From assembly GCA_026027325.1 (NCBI GenBank), contig JAMSLZ010000022.1:178071-242070 (forward strand): DNA of 64,000 bases, in the 5' to 3' direction. The stretch comes from Actinomucor elegans. Its lineage: Eukaryota > Mucoromycota > Mucoromycetes > Mucorales > Mucoraceae. The notes under the pieces were generated by a model. It worked only from the letters and a program-made list of their open reading frames with translations, ran no database searches and had not been told where the DNA came from. Each line of letters starts with the position of its first letter. Position 1 is the stretch's first letter. Both the position numbers and the translations under genes were made by a program. Of the stretch, positions 23,768-36,060 are shown piece after piece.

Positions 23768-26042
23768 ATGTTTTCAAGAGCATTAAAGAATTCGGCCGGG
23801 ATTTGTCAACAGAGACAACGGATCAACGCGGCTCTAAGATCATTTGCATCGAGGTAAAAGATATAACAGGCATTTTAATACTCGAAACTCAATTGAAAAC
23901 TTTTTTTTTCTATAGATCGAGTGGACTTTCAGAAGATCGCACCAAAAAGGTCATTGAAGAGATCAAAAAACTAGAATATGAACTCGAATCCAGAACCAAA
24001 AAGGTAGATTAAGCAAAGATAAATTGTCTTCTTTTTTTTTTTCTGTTACTCATAGATCTACTTTAGAAAGCAGCATCGCTTGACAAGATCGATGAACAAG
24101 ATATTGCAGCTATATATCAAGAATTAGCAGCTCCTGTTCCTACACGACCCAAAATTAGTTCTGATTATCTAGAAAATCTTAGAGTCAAGTTTTTAGATAC
24201 GCGTAATCATCAACTTGAAAACAATTCTACTGCTCCTCAGCTTATAACTTCATCCACCACCGAGGCAGCTGCGGATACACTTGCCACCCTCGACAAACAG
24301 ACATTAACTGCAGAATTCAGCGTGAAAGATTTCGAGCAATTGATTTATGCAAATGCATTAGCAAAACGAGCTACAGAAGCAGAACAAGCATTCAACTTGA
24401 TGGAGGTAAATAACTTGAAATATCATAAATGGCTCCTATTCACACCTTGAATTAGAAATATAATCTGACGCCTAGTGTACGATCTTTTAATCACTTGATG
24501 GATGCCTATGCTAATATCAACGATCTTGAGCATGCAATCGCTACCTTCAAACGCATGAATCACTTTAACCTTACACCAGATATATACAGTTACGGTTCAC
24601 TCATCAAAGCATTTGTAGCTAACAAGCGTCTGGACGATGCTTTTATCGTTTTTGATAAAATGAAAGAATCCACCTTGATTCCATCACAACCTATCTTTGC
24701 CAACTTGATTAGCGGCTGTCTCAAAGCTAATGATGTCGAAAAGGCCTGGGAAGTCTTTGATGCAATGCGATTATCATATCATCAGCCAGACGAAGTCAGT
24801 TTTACATTGATGCTTCATGCTTGTGCCAAGGTAAAAAAAAAAAAAAAAAAAAAAAAAAATTCGATTTGTGATTTGATATGTTGCTAATAACGTGTTATGT
24901 AGAGAGGTGAAGTAGAACGCGCTTTGAACTTGTTTGAAGACATGGCTGGCTACCAACTCTATCCCACTGATGTCACGTTTAACGTCCTCATTAATGCCTG
25001 TGCAAAGCGCCCCGACTATTACAATGAAGCATTTAGTTTATTAGAGCAAATGCAAGAATCTTATGGATTTCAACCCGATAAGATCACTTACAATACGTTG
25101 TTGACCGCCTGTGCTCGTAAAAGAGACCTAGGTCAGGCACGTCGCATCTTTAACGCCATGTGGAAAGATGTACAAACCAATGGCATGGAGCATTCATTAT
25201 TGGTACCGGATAGTCAAACCTACACCAACCTGTTCTGGTGCTATGCCAGCTCATTGAATACAAAAGAAAAGTCTGCATCGTCTACTTCATCAACCAGCAC
25301 AGATCTAACTGCCAAGCAAGACCTTTTACCTTCACCTGTACCTACTTCTCGATCAGCAGTAGTGAAAGAAGCCAGATGGTTGTTTGATCAGGCCGAAGTC
25401 CAGATTACATCAGCACTTTTGAACGCATACTTGACACTACATATTACCAAACAACAAAGCACATCCACATGTGTGGATATCTACTCGCAGCTGTTCGATA
25501 AATATCAAGTGAAGAAGGATGCGTTTACATTCCAGCATATGCTGCAACTGTGTTACAATTCCAAAGACGCCAAGTTAGCATGGAAGGTCTGGGAAGACTA
25601 CCAAGACTATTTGGAAGAAAGAAGAATACAATTTGTCCTTCCTGAAAACAACGATATTGCTGCACAGAAAGCTGTTGAGTCAGAACGTCATGCTTTGGCT
25701 ATCAAAGAAGGATGGACTAATACTCATCAACAAAAGATGGTGATCTTGATGTCTAATACGCTTGCCAGGTGAGCCAAACTTACAGTGAACTAATACATAC
25801 AAAAGTACTAATAGCTTGTTTGTAGATCGAATGACTTGAAAAATGCCATTGGTATTCTATCGAGTGAGTTGCGTCGTTCCTCCAGTTTAAATCCTCCCCG
25901 CTTACGTGATATGATGCCTGCTTATAACAAGTGTATTCAATTGGAAGATCAAGAAGCAAAGAAGCAACTGGTTTACCTTTGTGTGAAAGATCAAAAACGT
26001 CTTGGCAATTCCAAGTATAAGCGCGTCAATAGAACAGATTAG
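23768..26042 (+). CDS. Mitochondrial pentatricopeptide repeat (PPR) protein
   Basis: Six exons (23768-23853, 23916-24003, 24067-24405, 24456-24830, 24903-25768, 25826-26042) encode 656 aa. The N-terminus (MFSRALKNSAGICQQRQRIN, then ALRSFASRSS) is a typical mitochondrial presequence, rich in Arg and Ser without acidic residues. From about residue 170 there are at least six 35-residue PPR motifs, for example SFNHLMDAYANINDLEHAIA, IYSYGSLIKAFVANKRLDDA, IFANLISGCLKANDVEKAWE, SFTLMLHACAKRGEVERALN and TFNVLINACAKRPDYYNEAF. PPR proteins bind organelle RNA sequence-specifically and act in processing, stability or translation. The exon 4-5 intron begins with a long A run. The CACTA-1 element ends only 152 bp upstream of the start codon, so promoter effects are possible. 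The specific RNA target is unknown. Confidence 0.9.
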
Positions 26043-26235
26043 ACAACCAAATTGTATCATAATATTCCCCATCATTTTAGAAAAAAAAAAAAGACTTCCC
26101 TTCTCCATATGTACAATAATATATACATACAAAAATCAAAATAATAAAATAGAAAGCATCAACTTGATATTATAGTATATTAAATAGAAGGGATATATGT
26201 ACATGATGCATAACATCATCAATGCGTATCTATAG

Positions 26236-28629
26236 CTAAACAATAGCAGTCTTGACCTTTTGCCAGAAGGATTGATGTTTGTCTTTTTCTTTTTCAGCTT
26301 CCAATTCCTCCACTGTAAAGTATCTCACACCTGTATCCAAGTCAATATCTTCCAAAGGAATCAGTTTGGATTTTGTCCAGAATTTGAGTACAATATAGCC
26401 ACCGAATACGATCAACGCACCTCCGTAGGAGCCAACAAGACCAATGGGATCAGCAGGGACAAAATAAGACCATCCAGAGATCAAGATGATTATAACGCAA
26501 GCAACCATGGCTGTCAGGTTCATGTAAGGATGACCTGGAGCAATGTAAGGAAGCTGGTTGAGGTCTTTGCCTTGCACAATCATAGCTTTTCTGAATCTGT
26601 AATGTGAAAACGCGATACCAAACCAAGTAATCTTTATATTTGTTAATATGCGCATCCTTGTATCAAGACAGCCTTTTTTTTTTTTCACTTACCAATCCAG
26701 CAATTCCAGCAAGAGAAGATAAAACTAAAAACAAAGCGTTTCCGGGAATCCAAGATGTCAAGAAACACACGAGAGATACAGCGCTTGTGCACATCAAGGC
26801 ATAAATAGGAACGCCACGCTTATTAACATAAGCTAATAAACCAATATGAGTGATCAATCCAAGAAACAAATCCTTTTACTTACCGAGCTTACGATGAGCA
26901 ATACCTTCATTTGCAAGAGCACAAAGCGTTCTAGTCGTAACATACATACCACTATTACCACATGAAATCAACTAGAGTATATGGTTAAATGGGCTATTCA
27001 AAAAGCATCTGATATACAAGTCAGCTTACCGTAATCAAAATAACTGCATTCACTACACTATCTGCTCCTTTAAGACCTGCTTTTTGGAAAACCAAAGTGA
27101 AGGGCGACATGGTTACATCTCTTCCGCTTAAACTCAAGTTGTGAGGATCATTCCATGGGATCATCATACCCATAACAAAGACTATGCATTCAGTAGATGA
27201 GTTTTGGTTGCTCTATGTACGTATTGAAAGTGATCAACATACCAGAAAGAATGTAGATGAAGATGATACGAATAAAGACATTCTTCACAGCAGTTGGGAT
27301 AGCCTTTAGCATATCAATTGTTAGTATACTTTTCAACTTGAAGTACAAGTAAGGATGCTACCTTTCTTGGGTTATCAGATTCACCAGCGGAGACACCAAC
27401 AATATCAGTACCTGTCATTGTTAAAGCAGCCAAAACAAGAGCATTAATCACGCCCAGGATACCATTAGAAAAGGCTCCAGGGTCTTTCCAATACTTGAAG
27501 CCGTAGACAGTACCACTACATAATTGATTAAGTACAAATGATACTCATACAGTAGAATTCCAGTGCATACCCAATAACTCCACCAGAAGTCAGACACCCC
27601 ACAATCACAAATACGATTACGCAAATGATTTTAATCAAACTGAACCAGTATTCTGCTTCTCCCCAGCCTCTTGCACCATACAAGTTCATAGAAAACATGA
27701 GAACTAGAAATATACCCGACCCTAATGTCCTAATGAGTATAACTCTTGATATAATGATGGAATATACTTTACAGGCCCAGTCTGGTACTCTATCTGTCCA
27801 AAACTTCATGACCAGAGGAATAGCTATGATATATAAACATGTGTTATCAGATTGCCATTACAAAGATATACAACTGGGAAGGAGGGGCAAAACTGTACCA
27901 ACTAGCTCTAAATACACCAGGAGTCAGTTATCAGCTGATATGTCTATCATGTATATACTATTTACCTACTGCAACAATGATCGACCAACAAGCCTACACA
28001 CCATGGAACACGTCAGTATATGTATTCTCGCGTAGTAACTAAAGTACTTTACCCAATAATTATAACCAATCACTGTTCCAAACGATTTGTCTACAAAACG
28101 GCGACAATACACAGTAAACGAACCGGATATCTACATAAGCAATAATGAGCAGCCAATTTAGACTCTTTTTAAATCGATACGTTACAGGAATATAAGCAGC
28201 TACTTCACCAAGCTCAACAGCTACCCAGTATACAATGAAACCAATAATAACATATGCGATCAAGAGGCCTGCAGGGCCCGCCTTTGCCAGGTTTGCACCT
28301 GAAGACAGAAACAATCCTATGCAAGAAAAAAAAAATTAAATGATGATGTTCCTGTGTTTGCTAAGCTTATGTACTTACCTTGACCTACCACACCTCCAAT
28401 TGATATCATCTATAAATGCAAAAATGAGTGAGCTGCATAATCCAACCAAGATCGCGTCGGTAATACGTACGGCTAAATGCCTTGATTTCAATGTACGCTT
28501 TAGTCCTTTATCTGGTTCATTTGGATCAAGCGAAGTAACACTGTCAGTAATTTCAACATGTTCCACTTGCTTGCTTTGTTTGACTGCTGAATCGCTAAAC
28601 GAAGTGGATGAATAATTAGATAAATGCAT
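26236..28629 (-). CDS. Amino acid permease (APC/AAT family), 14 exons
   Basis: Minus-strand exons: 28629-28471, 28409-28379, 28316-28186, 28130-28053, 27993-27966, 27907-27899, 27823-27773, 27721-27571, 27515-27362, 27303-27243, 27181-27030, 26971-26884, 26832-26693, 26631-26236. They sum to 1,629 nt, 542 aa. The first membrane segment reads MISIGGVVGQGLFLSSGANL after a cytosolic tail ending LKSRHLA, the hallmark of yeast-type amino acid permeases. Later marks are ELGEVAAYIP, SGSFTVYCRRFVDKSFG, FSMNLYGARGWGEAEYWFS, TGTDIVGVSAGESDNPRK and SGNSGMYVTTRTLCALANEG. About 12 membrane segments are present, and the C-tail is acidic and charged. It imports amino acids at the plasma membrane by proton symport; specificity cannot be read. 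Exon 6 is only 9 nt (see findings). No stops interrupt the joined frame. Confidence 0.9.
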
Positions 28630-28680
28630 TCTTGGCCGAAAAAAGAGAAAGAGAAAAAAAAAAAGAAGGAAGCAAGTCTT

Positions 28681-28688
28681 TATTTATA
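28681..28688 (-). promoter_or_regulatory. TATA-box candidate of the permease gene
   Basis: On the minus strand TATAAATA lies 52 nt upstream of the ATG at 28629, followed by a T/C-rich leader (tttttttttctctttctctt). Confidence 0.5.
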
Positions 28689-30532
28689 ATGTGCTATGGA
28701 ACGTAATCCAGATCAGTTACTGCTTTGCATGGTAGATAGTATGCAAGATCCCCTTATAAAACTCATAATTTCCTATATTTTTTCCCTCGCATGCTATATC
28801 TAGATATAACTTTGGTAAATGAAAATATTCGTCATTTCTCTTTCATTGACGTGCTGTTAGGTCACACATACATTGTCAAAGACTTCTTGAAAATTGCGCC
28901 TTATCGTCTTGTTACACTAAGCAATCGATGTGAGACATCGCACTTGTTCGTTCCAAAGATAAGCATTGTTCACTCATCTAGCGCTTATTTTTATTTTTTT
29001 TATTTTATCAAGCTGATAAATGAGTCAATACTATAGCATATGACTTGCAACTAAACTATGGCATAGATCGAGCACTCTTCTATAAGACGGAGTTTCCAAT
29101 ACGTACAAGCGTATGCTCGAATTCAATGATAAGCAAAATGATATTCTTGCTTTCAGCGAAAAGCTACATTATAACATCCAATATGAAAGTGATCAGGATC
29201 TACTATTGAATTACATATGTCAAAATATCTTTTAATATATATATATTTATCCTTATAAATATCACATTAACTATAAAGCAATTTATTGGCAAGCTCCGAA
29301 GGTTGAACAACGAATCTAACGAGTTAAAGCTTAGTTCTGAGAACAATTGAATCAGTAAATCTCTCTTCAATGCTTTCGATTGAAGCTTGACAGTTACACG
29401 ACTTTATTGACTGAATGAACGCATGATGATTGTTTTCCGGGGGGGGACAAGCGTAGTTTTTAATCTACGTGGATACATATGTACAAGTTTGAGGAAGAAA
29501 TGGGCCATAAATCGGTAAGGATGTTCTCTGTTCTCTAGAATAAGCTCAAAGCAAATTCAGCTACTAAAATATATTGCTAACAAAAGCTCTAGTAGGATTA
29601 GAAACTTATCCTGAGCATGGAAAACTATTTTTATGCGACATTCACTAGGATCAGTCGAGAGGCCTATTGATAGTTAAACCTAATAGATAGATATGCAATT
29701 TATCGCTAATAGTCATTAATGATACATAGTATAATTGTTACATTTCTTTCAAGTACCCATTCCTGTAGTTGCTAGCACTCATTCTGAGATTAGAGTATGA
29801 ATCAAATGTAGCTTTTAAAGGAGATCATTAGCGATCTATTAATTATTAGATTCAGATTGTATAAATGAGAGTAATTTAAAGTTAATGATTAATGACATAT
29901 AACATAGTCATTGCATTTCAGTCATATTAGGTGTTGTAGCTCATTTTGAACATTGCCTAATGATCAAATGCCATTTGAAATCAAGACCAGTAGATAGATC
30001 TAGAATTATCAGATTTCAACATGAGCCACCAACATCCAACGTAATCACTTGACAGGCTGATGGTTTAATGATGTATCCACTTGAATCTTTGCTTGATCGA
30101 AGCTTACTTGTATATTCTATTTGTTATTGATTAGCTGCAAGTAGTTACATTTCATTCAGTTTAGTTCTAATGAATTTAAAAATGTCCTAACTGTTTCCCA
30201 TTTAGATATCAAAACCTGTAGTTAGTGTGCCAAGCTCAGAGTGCGCTGCCACATCTAACAAAGTCACACAATCCAATCCTTACACAGTGAGCATTGTATT
30301 CATGTTTGTTCATTTGTTTGAATCAAATAAGTGTATGCCTCAAATAGATTGAAAATATGAGGATCTAGATCGATCAAGAGGTCACTATTAAACTCTAAGC
30401 TCAAAAGAATATGAGAATGCTCGACAGTCGATAGTATCAAGATAAACACATGAGCGCACGATTCTATGAACATCATTCTAGACTCTATAGCTTTTTTGCT
30501 ATGGCCATTCATTTATTGACCAATGATACTAT
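28689..30532. other. Intergenic region with dispersed-repeat relics
   Basis: About 1.8 kb between two minus-strand genes. It contains diverged copies of the dispersed repeat (near 29645-29690, 29920-30010 and 30355-30400) and a G7 run near 29440. Open frames at 28791-29036 (+) and 30300-30512 (-) show no domain. No RNA gene was recognised. Confidence 0.5.
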
Positions 30533-31835
30533 CTATATATCTAACAATCGTTTCATCCGCTCATACACGGCAAAACTAACAGCCACCATAGGTACCACCT
30601 TGATATACCCAATACTTAATCCTATATAAAATCCCTTGAATCCTTTCACACGATAAATATCCTTTGTCGTTTCTACAAAACCAACAAATACATCTGGATT
30701 TAACAATCCACCCACTTGCATACGCCTACGAATTACCTATTCTATTCATCAGCCTTTTATCCATCCTAAACATTCCCCCCACTTACCTCTAATGGATAAC
30801 TACTGGTTTGTGCCACTAACCCTGCTAATCCACCGCACACCAATTCAGCCCATGTCTTTAAAGGCGGCTTTTCTAACAGTCGTTGCTGACTCGGTGTCAG
30901 ATCCACATCATCATCAGTAGGATCAAATTCAAAATGCAAAGGTACTTTCGTATATTTAGAGACAAAAGGATCGAAACGCGCTAATTGCGTTACAGTATGA
31001 TAGGTCCAGAAAGAAACACCGGCGTAAGGGACCATACCAGCCACTGTGGGTAAAAAGCCTCGGTAAAAGTTGAGTAACTTGATACCGTGCTTGAGATGCG
31101 ACGCGGCAGATTCTTTTAGGATTTGCTGAATTGTGCCAGTTACGGTGGGTCGTCTATGACCTGCTTCTTTGACATAATAAGCGAGACGCACACGAATCAG
31201 GTCCAGTGGATAAGTGAAAAACACAGATGTGACACCTGGTAGAATACTATGAGTATGCACCATCAATAGAACATTATTACATTTGCAAACCTGCTAATGA
31301 ACCGGCAACAAATTGTTTGGAAGCAGTTTCTTCAGCTCGTGTAGGCATAAGAATCTAATAAAAGTCCGTTGAATATACAGTTGTCTGGTACATTGGATAG
31401 GACTGTTTACTTTACTGCTCTGTATTGTTCATAAGCAACGAACTTAATAGCTGCGTAAGGGAATATTCGAATCAAAGTGACAGAGTGGCCTTGGAACAAG
31501 CCCATTAATCCTGCATTTTTGTAGATATCACGTCCAGCTTTGAATGCTCCCGTAAAAGACCCTATACCAATGGGTCAATACACACTAAATCTAGCTATTT
31601 CGTCAAAGCGTTTACCAGCATACTGTTCAAAAACTGGATTTCTCGATTGAAACAGAATTTTTATTCTATCGAGAGGTGCTATTGTTGTTTTTGCCTAGAT
31701 AACCTGTTGTTAAAAATGTATACTACAATAAAAGATCTTTATTTTTACCATACAACCCGCAATACCGCCCGCTAAACCAGACCGAATCACATAGTCCAGA
31801 TTTTGAGTTCTATTCTTCTCGTCTTTCATTGGCAT
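30533..31835 (-). CDS. Mitochondrial carrier, Leu5/SLC25A16-42 (coenzyme A) type
   Basis: Six exons (31835-31749, 31694-31616, 31561-31416, 31354-31291, 31235-30787, 30736-30533) encode 342 aa. Three carrier repeats are visible. Each has a P-x-[DE]-x-x-[KR]-type signature (PLDRIK, PLDLIR, PLEVIRRR) after an odd-numbered helix and a G-x-x-x-[FL][FY]-[RQKI]G-like element after it ([24 protein letters not shown]). The start reads MPMKDEKNR.. then [12 protein letters not shown] with [16 protein letters not shown], as in Leu5-type carriers. The long loop before repeat 3 ([20 protein letters not shown]) is also seen in fungal Leu5 proteins. Leu5 is needed for coenzyme A accumulation in the mitochondrial matrix; it acts in the inner membrane. 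Close relatives transport ADP-type nucleotides, so the substrate is an inference. A second start at 31829 is possible. Confidence 0.87.
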
Positions 31836-32386
31836 AATAAACTAATGAACGAAAGAAAATGAAGTAAAGTAGATCGTGTCTATGTGAAATTGGTCCTAAT
31901 ATGAATAGAAAAGAGAAAAGAATGTCTATTTGTCATATGCTTGTGAAAAACGGTTTAGCGTGAGCATTTCCACACTTGGCGCCCTTATTTTTGAGCACAG
32001 AAAAATGACTGCTTTAAAATTTGTAATTTTTTCGGGTATACCCTTTTGCAAGACTTTTGGCAGTAACTTTTCAATTGGAGAATCTTCATTTTCGGGGCGC
32101 ATATCTTAATATTCAATTTTCTACGCATATTATTAAATCAAAGTAGATGTTTGATTTTTTTTTTTTTTTTTTTTTTTGTGAGAGCAAGCACTGGTTTTAT
32201 TTTAATCGAAATCGTTTTCTTGGTGAATTAAGACTTTGGGTAAACCCAGCTTGCCCAATCATAGTTATATATAATTAAATGCCGCATAAAGAGAGAAGGT
32301 TTAAGCAAAAGAAATGCATTCTCATAAAACCAGTCCTTCTGGGCTAGCATCTCCTTTATTCCTTTGAATTCCTCCAGTACGCTAAA
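31836..32386. other. Divergent promoter region
   Basis: About 550 bp between divergently transcribed carrier and Cwc25 genes, with a T run at about 32154-32177. No gene is seen; promoters of both neighbours should lie here. Confidence 0.5.
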
Positions 32387-33221
32387 ATGGGTTCTTCTGA
32401 TCTTAATTTGAAAAAGTCATGGCATCCCGCCACTTTTAAAAATCAAGAGCGAGTATGGAAAGAAGAACAAAAACGTAAAGAAGAAGATCGTAAGATCGAA
32501 CTTGTCAAAAAGGAACTAGCAGAAGAAAGACAACTTCAAGAGCTGCAGCGCATGCAAGAAGATGCCGGTACAAAGTAAGAACTTGATCAATATACCAAGC
32601 TAGATGCTTATTAAGTTTATAGGAAACGGTCAAACAAATTGGACTGGATGTACGCATCTCCTAATGCAAACTTGAATGGTTCAAACGAGAATAACATGGA
32701 AGACTTTTTACTCGGCAAAAAAAACGTAGATGAGCTACTGCGTGCTAAACAAAGAGAAGAAATCGTAAGTACTCACCCTCTCAAATAGAACATATCCATA
32801 CTAACTTGTTTTGTAGCAAGCTGCTACCGCAGCCGAGGAAAATCGTTTCTTATTGTCCAACGCCAACGCTAATAACGAAAGAGATATTCAAGCCAAGATC
32901 CGTGAAGATCCTTTGCTGATGATCAAAAAACGAGAACAAATGGCATTGAAAGCTATTGTCGAAAACCCTTTAAAGCTGAAAGAATTGAAAAGGAAGGAAA
33001 AAAAGGACAAGAAGAAGAAGAGTAGCTCTTCAGAACATAAGCATCGTCATCACCATCATAGCAGTCGAGAGGACCGCAGTACTAGTAAAAGGGATGATTA
33101 CCGCAGCAGTCGTGAAGAGAGATCAAGTAGTAAGAGAGATGACAGCAGAGAACGTTCAAGCAGATATAGCCGGGATGATAATAGTCGAAGAAGAAGAAGT
33201 GCATCGCCACGTCGTAGATGA
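32387..33221 (+). CDS. CWC25: Pre-mRNA-splicing factor Cwc25
   Basis: Three exons (32387-32574, 32623-32764, 32817-33221; introns 48 and 52 bp) encode 244 aa. The N-terminus [20 protein letters not shown] followed by [15 protein letters not shown] is the strongly conserved Cwc25 start, and LDWMYASP.. followed by EDFLLGKK is the second conserved block. Residues about 170-244 are Lys-rich and then His- and Arg/Ser-rich (RS-like) and disordered. Cwc25 joins the activated spliceosome after Prp2 remodelling and promotes the first transesterification step, binding near the branch helix. It acts in the nucleus. The length is in the usual range for compact Cwc25 proteins and nothing essential is missing. 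The gene is the last clear host gene before the transposon block. Confidence 0.94.
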
Positions 33222-33428
33222 ACTCAATTGTAAATAAACATTTCATAGTATAAACACTTTACGTTAGACGAACAAGTTATACCAAGTTTCGTTAATTTTT
33301 TTTTTTTGTTTTTTTTTTGTTTCAACAGAGAGGATTTTATGTAGTATTATATCGGATCCCCTATACCTTTGAGCTTTAAGAAGGGATGTGCATTCTCCAT
33401 TAATTGATGATAACCAAAAGATTAATGC

Positions 33429-33510
33429 CACAATGGGAAAAAAAAAAGAGTAAATTCGAATGAGTTGATGCTTTCACCTGAGTCTAAAGTGAAACACATG
33501 ACAACCTGGA
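33429..33510 (+). mobile_element. Relic of a CACTA-1-type left terminus
   Basis: CACAATGGGAAAAAA at 33429 matches the CACTA-1 end with one substitution in the first nine bases. Downstream 'gctttcacctgagtctaaagtgaaa' lines up with 'gctttcacctgaatttaaagtgaaa' of CACTA-1 near 18449. No partner right terminus is visible nearby, so this is a truncated, decayed copy. Confidence 0.7.
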
Positions 33511-33864
33511 ATAATACAAGTGTGTCGATTACCTTGTTCTTTTTGAAATAATACATAGATTATTAGGTTGAATCGTGTAACTGTTTGATATGATGTGATG
33601 TTGCGCGATATGTGGTGTTTGGGTAGTTTTGAATAAGGCAGCAGTAAAGTCTGCGATAAATCCACTAGGGCATTTATTCAGTAATGTATAAGCAGATAGA
33701 AATATTACAAAGTATGGTCCCTCACAAGCAACCATCTTCCTCTTTCTCCTATACCTTCCAAAATATAAATAAGGGTAATTCGTAGAGTACCCAGAATTTA
33801 TTATTTATTTCACTATGTTATCAGACCAATTTTTCTTTCATTTCTTTCTCTTATTTATGATCCT

Positions 33865-34213
33865 TGTTGTGAATGAGGTAGATAGAGGTTAAAAAGACAG
33901 AAAGTACTTTTAAAACAGTTGATAGTTATATCACAGATCAAGAATTGATTCACTGGTCAAAAGGTGATAAAATGCATCTCTTATATACTTTTTTACGATA
34001 TGTGCCTAATTCTACGATTTGCCAGAAACAAGGTTGAACTGCATATAATGAAGGTCAGTGTTTCGTAATACAAGCAATTGATATATATTACTTTGATCGT
34101 GATACTATTCTTCACAATCATAAATATAATCGCCCTTCGCTTCGTAAAACATATTTTACATTTTATCTATATCTTATTCCTACAGTATAATCAACTATTC
34201 TTAAAAACCAACA
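33865..34213 (+). mobile_element. Diverged solo-LTR-like relic related to the Gypsy LTR
   Basis: TGTTGTGAATGAGGTAGATA at 33865 aligns with the start of the Gypsy LTR at 60505 (TGTTGTAAAGGTGGTAGATA). Similarity continues through 'gatcaagaattgattcactg', 'gtcaaaaggtgataaaatgc', 'ctcttatatactttt' and 'gatttgccagaaacaaggtt' (33938-34035). After about 34060 similarity fades. The proposed right end (..AACCAACA) is uncertain, and I found no clear target duplication or internal gene. Confidence 0.65.
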
Positions 34214-36045
34214 AGCGATTGGTTGGTAATTATTTCCTTTATTCTAACTTTATGATACTTACATTTCTGTAGTTGGTTTTTTTCTTATCGATAAATAATG
34301 TTGTATCTGGTACTAAAGAGGAAAATAAAACAGACAGTAAATAAAATCAGCTATCCTGATAGTAAAAGTTAGTCTAATCTTTTTATTGGCAATTCAAAAT
34401 CAAGTCTTCTTTATATACATTTCATCAGAGCTTAATAGTGCAGCATTCAATCTATCAGCACGCATGGCCGTACAATGAAGTCCAATCCCAGCAGCCGCTG
34501 ACAAGCCTTTCAATCACGCATTATTATAATTATACAACGCATGCATTACTTGGTGTTCAGGTCTTAACTTGAGATATAATCGATACTTTAAATTAGATAG
34601 CATCATGTCGCATGTTTCTTGTAACGATTATTGGTTTTAATAGCTCTAAGGACGACACATTGCTTGTACTTATGCAGGCCTCGTTAATCTGATTGGGTTA
34701 TCAGATAGAGTCCGTGTATGACATAAATGAACAGTTGATTCCTTACTATTATGTCGATGCAAGATAGTAGATGGAATACAACAATATTGTTATATAAAAA
34801 AAAAGAAATTAGAAATAAAATAATAATACATGAAATATTTTTTGTTTCTGTAAAAAGTTACATCCGTAAGAATTTTAATGTTATATAAAAGATTCAAATT
34901 ATATAAAAAAGTTACATAACAATGTTAATATTACACGCATGCTAATATTTATGAAATAAAATCGTTTTTTTCTCTATGAAGTGTAATCATTAACTACTGA
35001 TTCTGTTTTATAATTAATATAATATCAAGATTTATAAACTCTATTCACCACGTTAGAGTTTGCCATCCTCTGCAACTCTAACCTCTAAATCTCATCATCA
35101 AGCAAACCGTCGTCATTCTTCCTAGGTTTGAGGAGGGAAGTCCTCACTACCGTTGCGGGGAACTTTTAATCTATACAAACGTAATTTATTTATCTGCTAA
35201 GTTTTTATTCTATAATAATGAATATTATCCAATTTATTTTTTTTAATCTTTTATAAATTTAAATTTATTGATTAAAAATATTATTGTGTTTAAAATAAAA
35301 AAAATAATTTCATAATTCTTTTATTTTCTACTATAGGTTTATTTATTATATATAAAATATTAAATTATTAATATAAATTTTAAGATCAAGTATTATACAT
35401 TATATATAATTTATTACGATATACAATAGTAATATAGATTATCCTTCTATATGAACACAAGTAAATAACCTTCCTCAGTCACAATTCAACGAGTATAAAT
35501 ACAAGCTAGAAAAACTAGTTAGAAAGAATTAATCAATTTTAAGTTGAATAAACTATAACCAAGTTATAATCGACTTGCTACCTGCTTCTATCTTAATTTT
35601 ACCGCAATGTGAATTACACATATATTAGTGGTGTAAGTAGTCTGTCATATGTGTGGTGTGAATAGTTATATTACGCTTTCTTTAATGAAAATAAATCAAC
35701 TAGAAAAAGAGGCGGTGAAAGCAGTGAAAACTGCCTTTAAACACCTAATGAAAAACATTTAAGATAGTTTTATGGAAGATAAGGAGTTCTGACAAAGTTC
35801 GAACTTGATAGGAAATGAAATGTTGGGATCTTCGTAATGTTTTTACAATGATAGCGAAATCGGACAAATGCGTGCTGAATTTAACACGAATTTGGTTGAT
35901 GAAAAAAATTAAGGTACAGGAATGCTGGTCAGTGCTACTTTGATAGATTGGGGACGTTTAAACTGCTTATTTTTTAAATAAAAGATCATTTAGAAAAAAA
36001 TTACGAATTAGCCACTTATAGAAAATCTTGGTAAGTGGAAGACAT
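34214..36045. other. Gene-free, very AT-rich boundary region
   Basis: About 1.8 kb with no supported gene, much of it dominated by A and T between 34,780 and 35,560. A GC-richer island of about 120 bp sits at 35048-35173. The region separates the last host gene from the transposon block and ends at the tRNA-Ala-like fragment. It might belong to heterochromatin or simply be decayed repeats. Confidence 0.55.
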
Positions 36046-36060
36046 GGGGATGTAGCTCAG
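36046..36060 (+). other. tRNA-Ala 5'-end fragment at the 3' junction of LINE copy 1
   Basis: GGGGATGTAGCTCAG equals the first 15 nt (acceptor strand, positions 8-9, D-stem and AG) of many eukaryotic tRNA-Ala genes. The remainder of a tRNA does not follow: the LINE 3' end begins immediately. The left flank (..aagtggaagacat) is unique to this junction, so this could be the original target tRNA gene, whose 3' half would lie right of the array outside the window. Confidence 0.65.

Noticed and set aside
30300..30512. 70-codon minus-strand frame downstream of the carrier gene
   Set aside because: Separate from the carrier exons, no family resemblance, and contains dispersed-repeat sequence.
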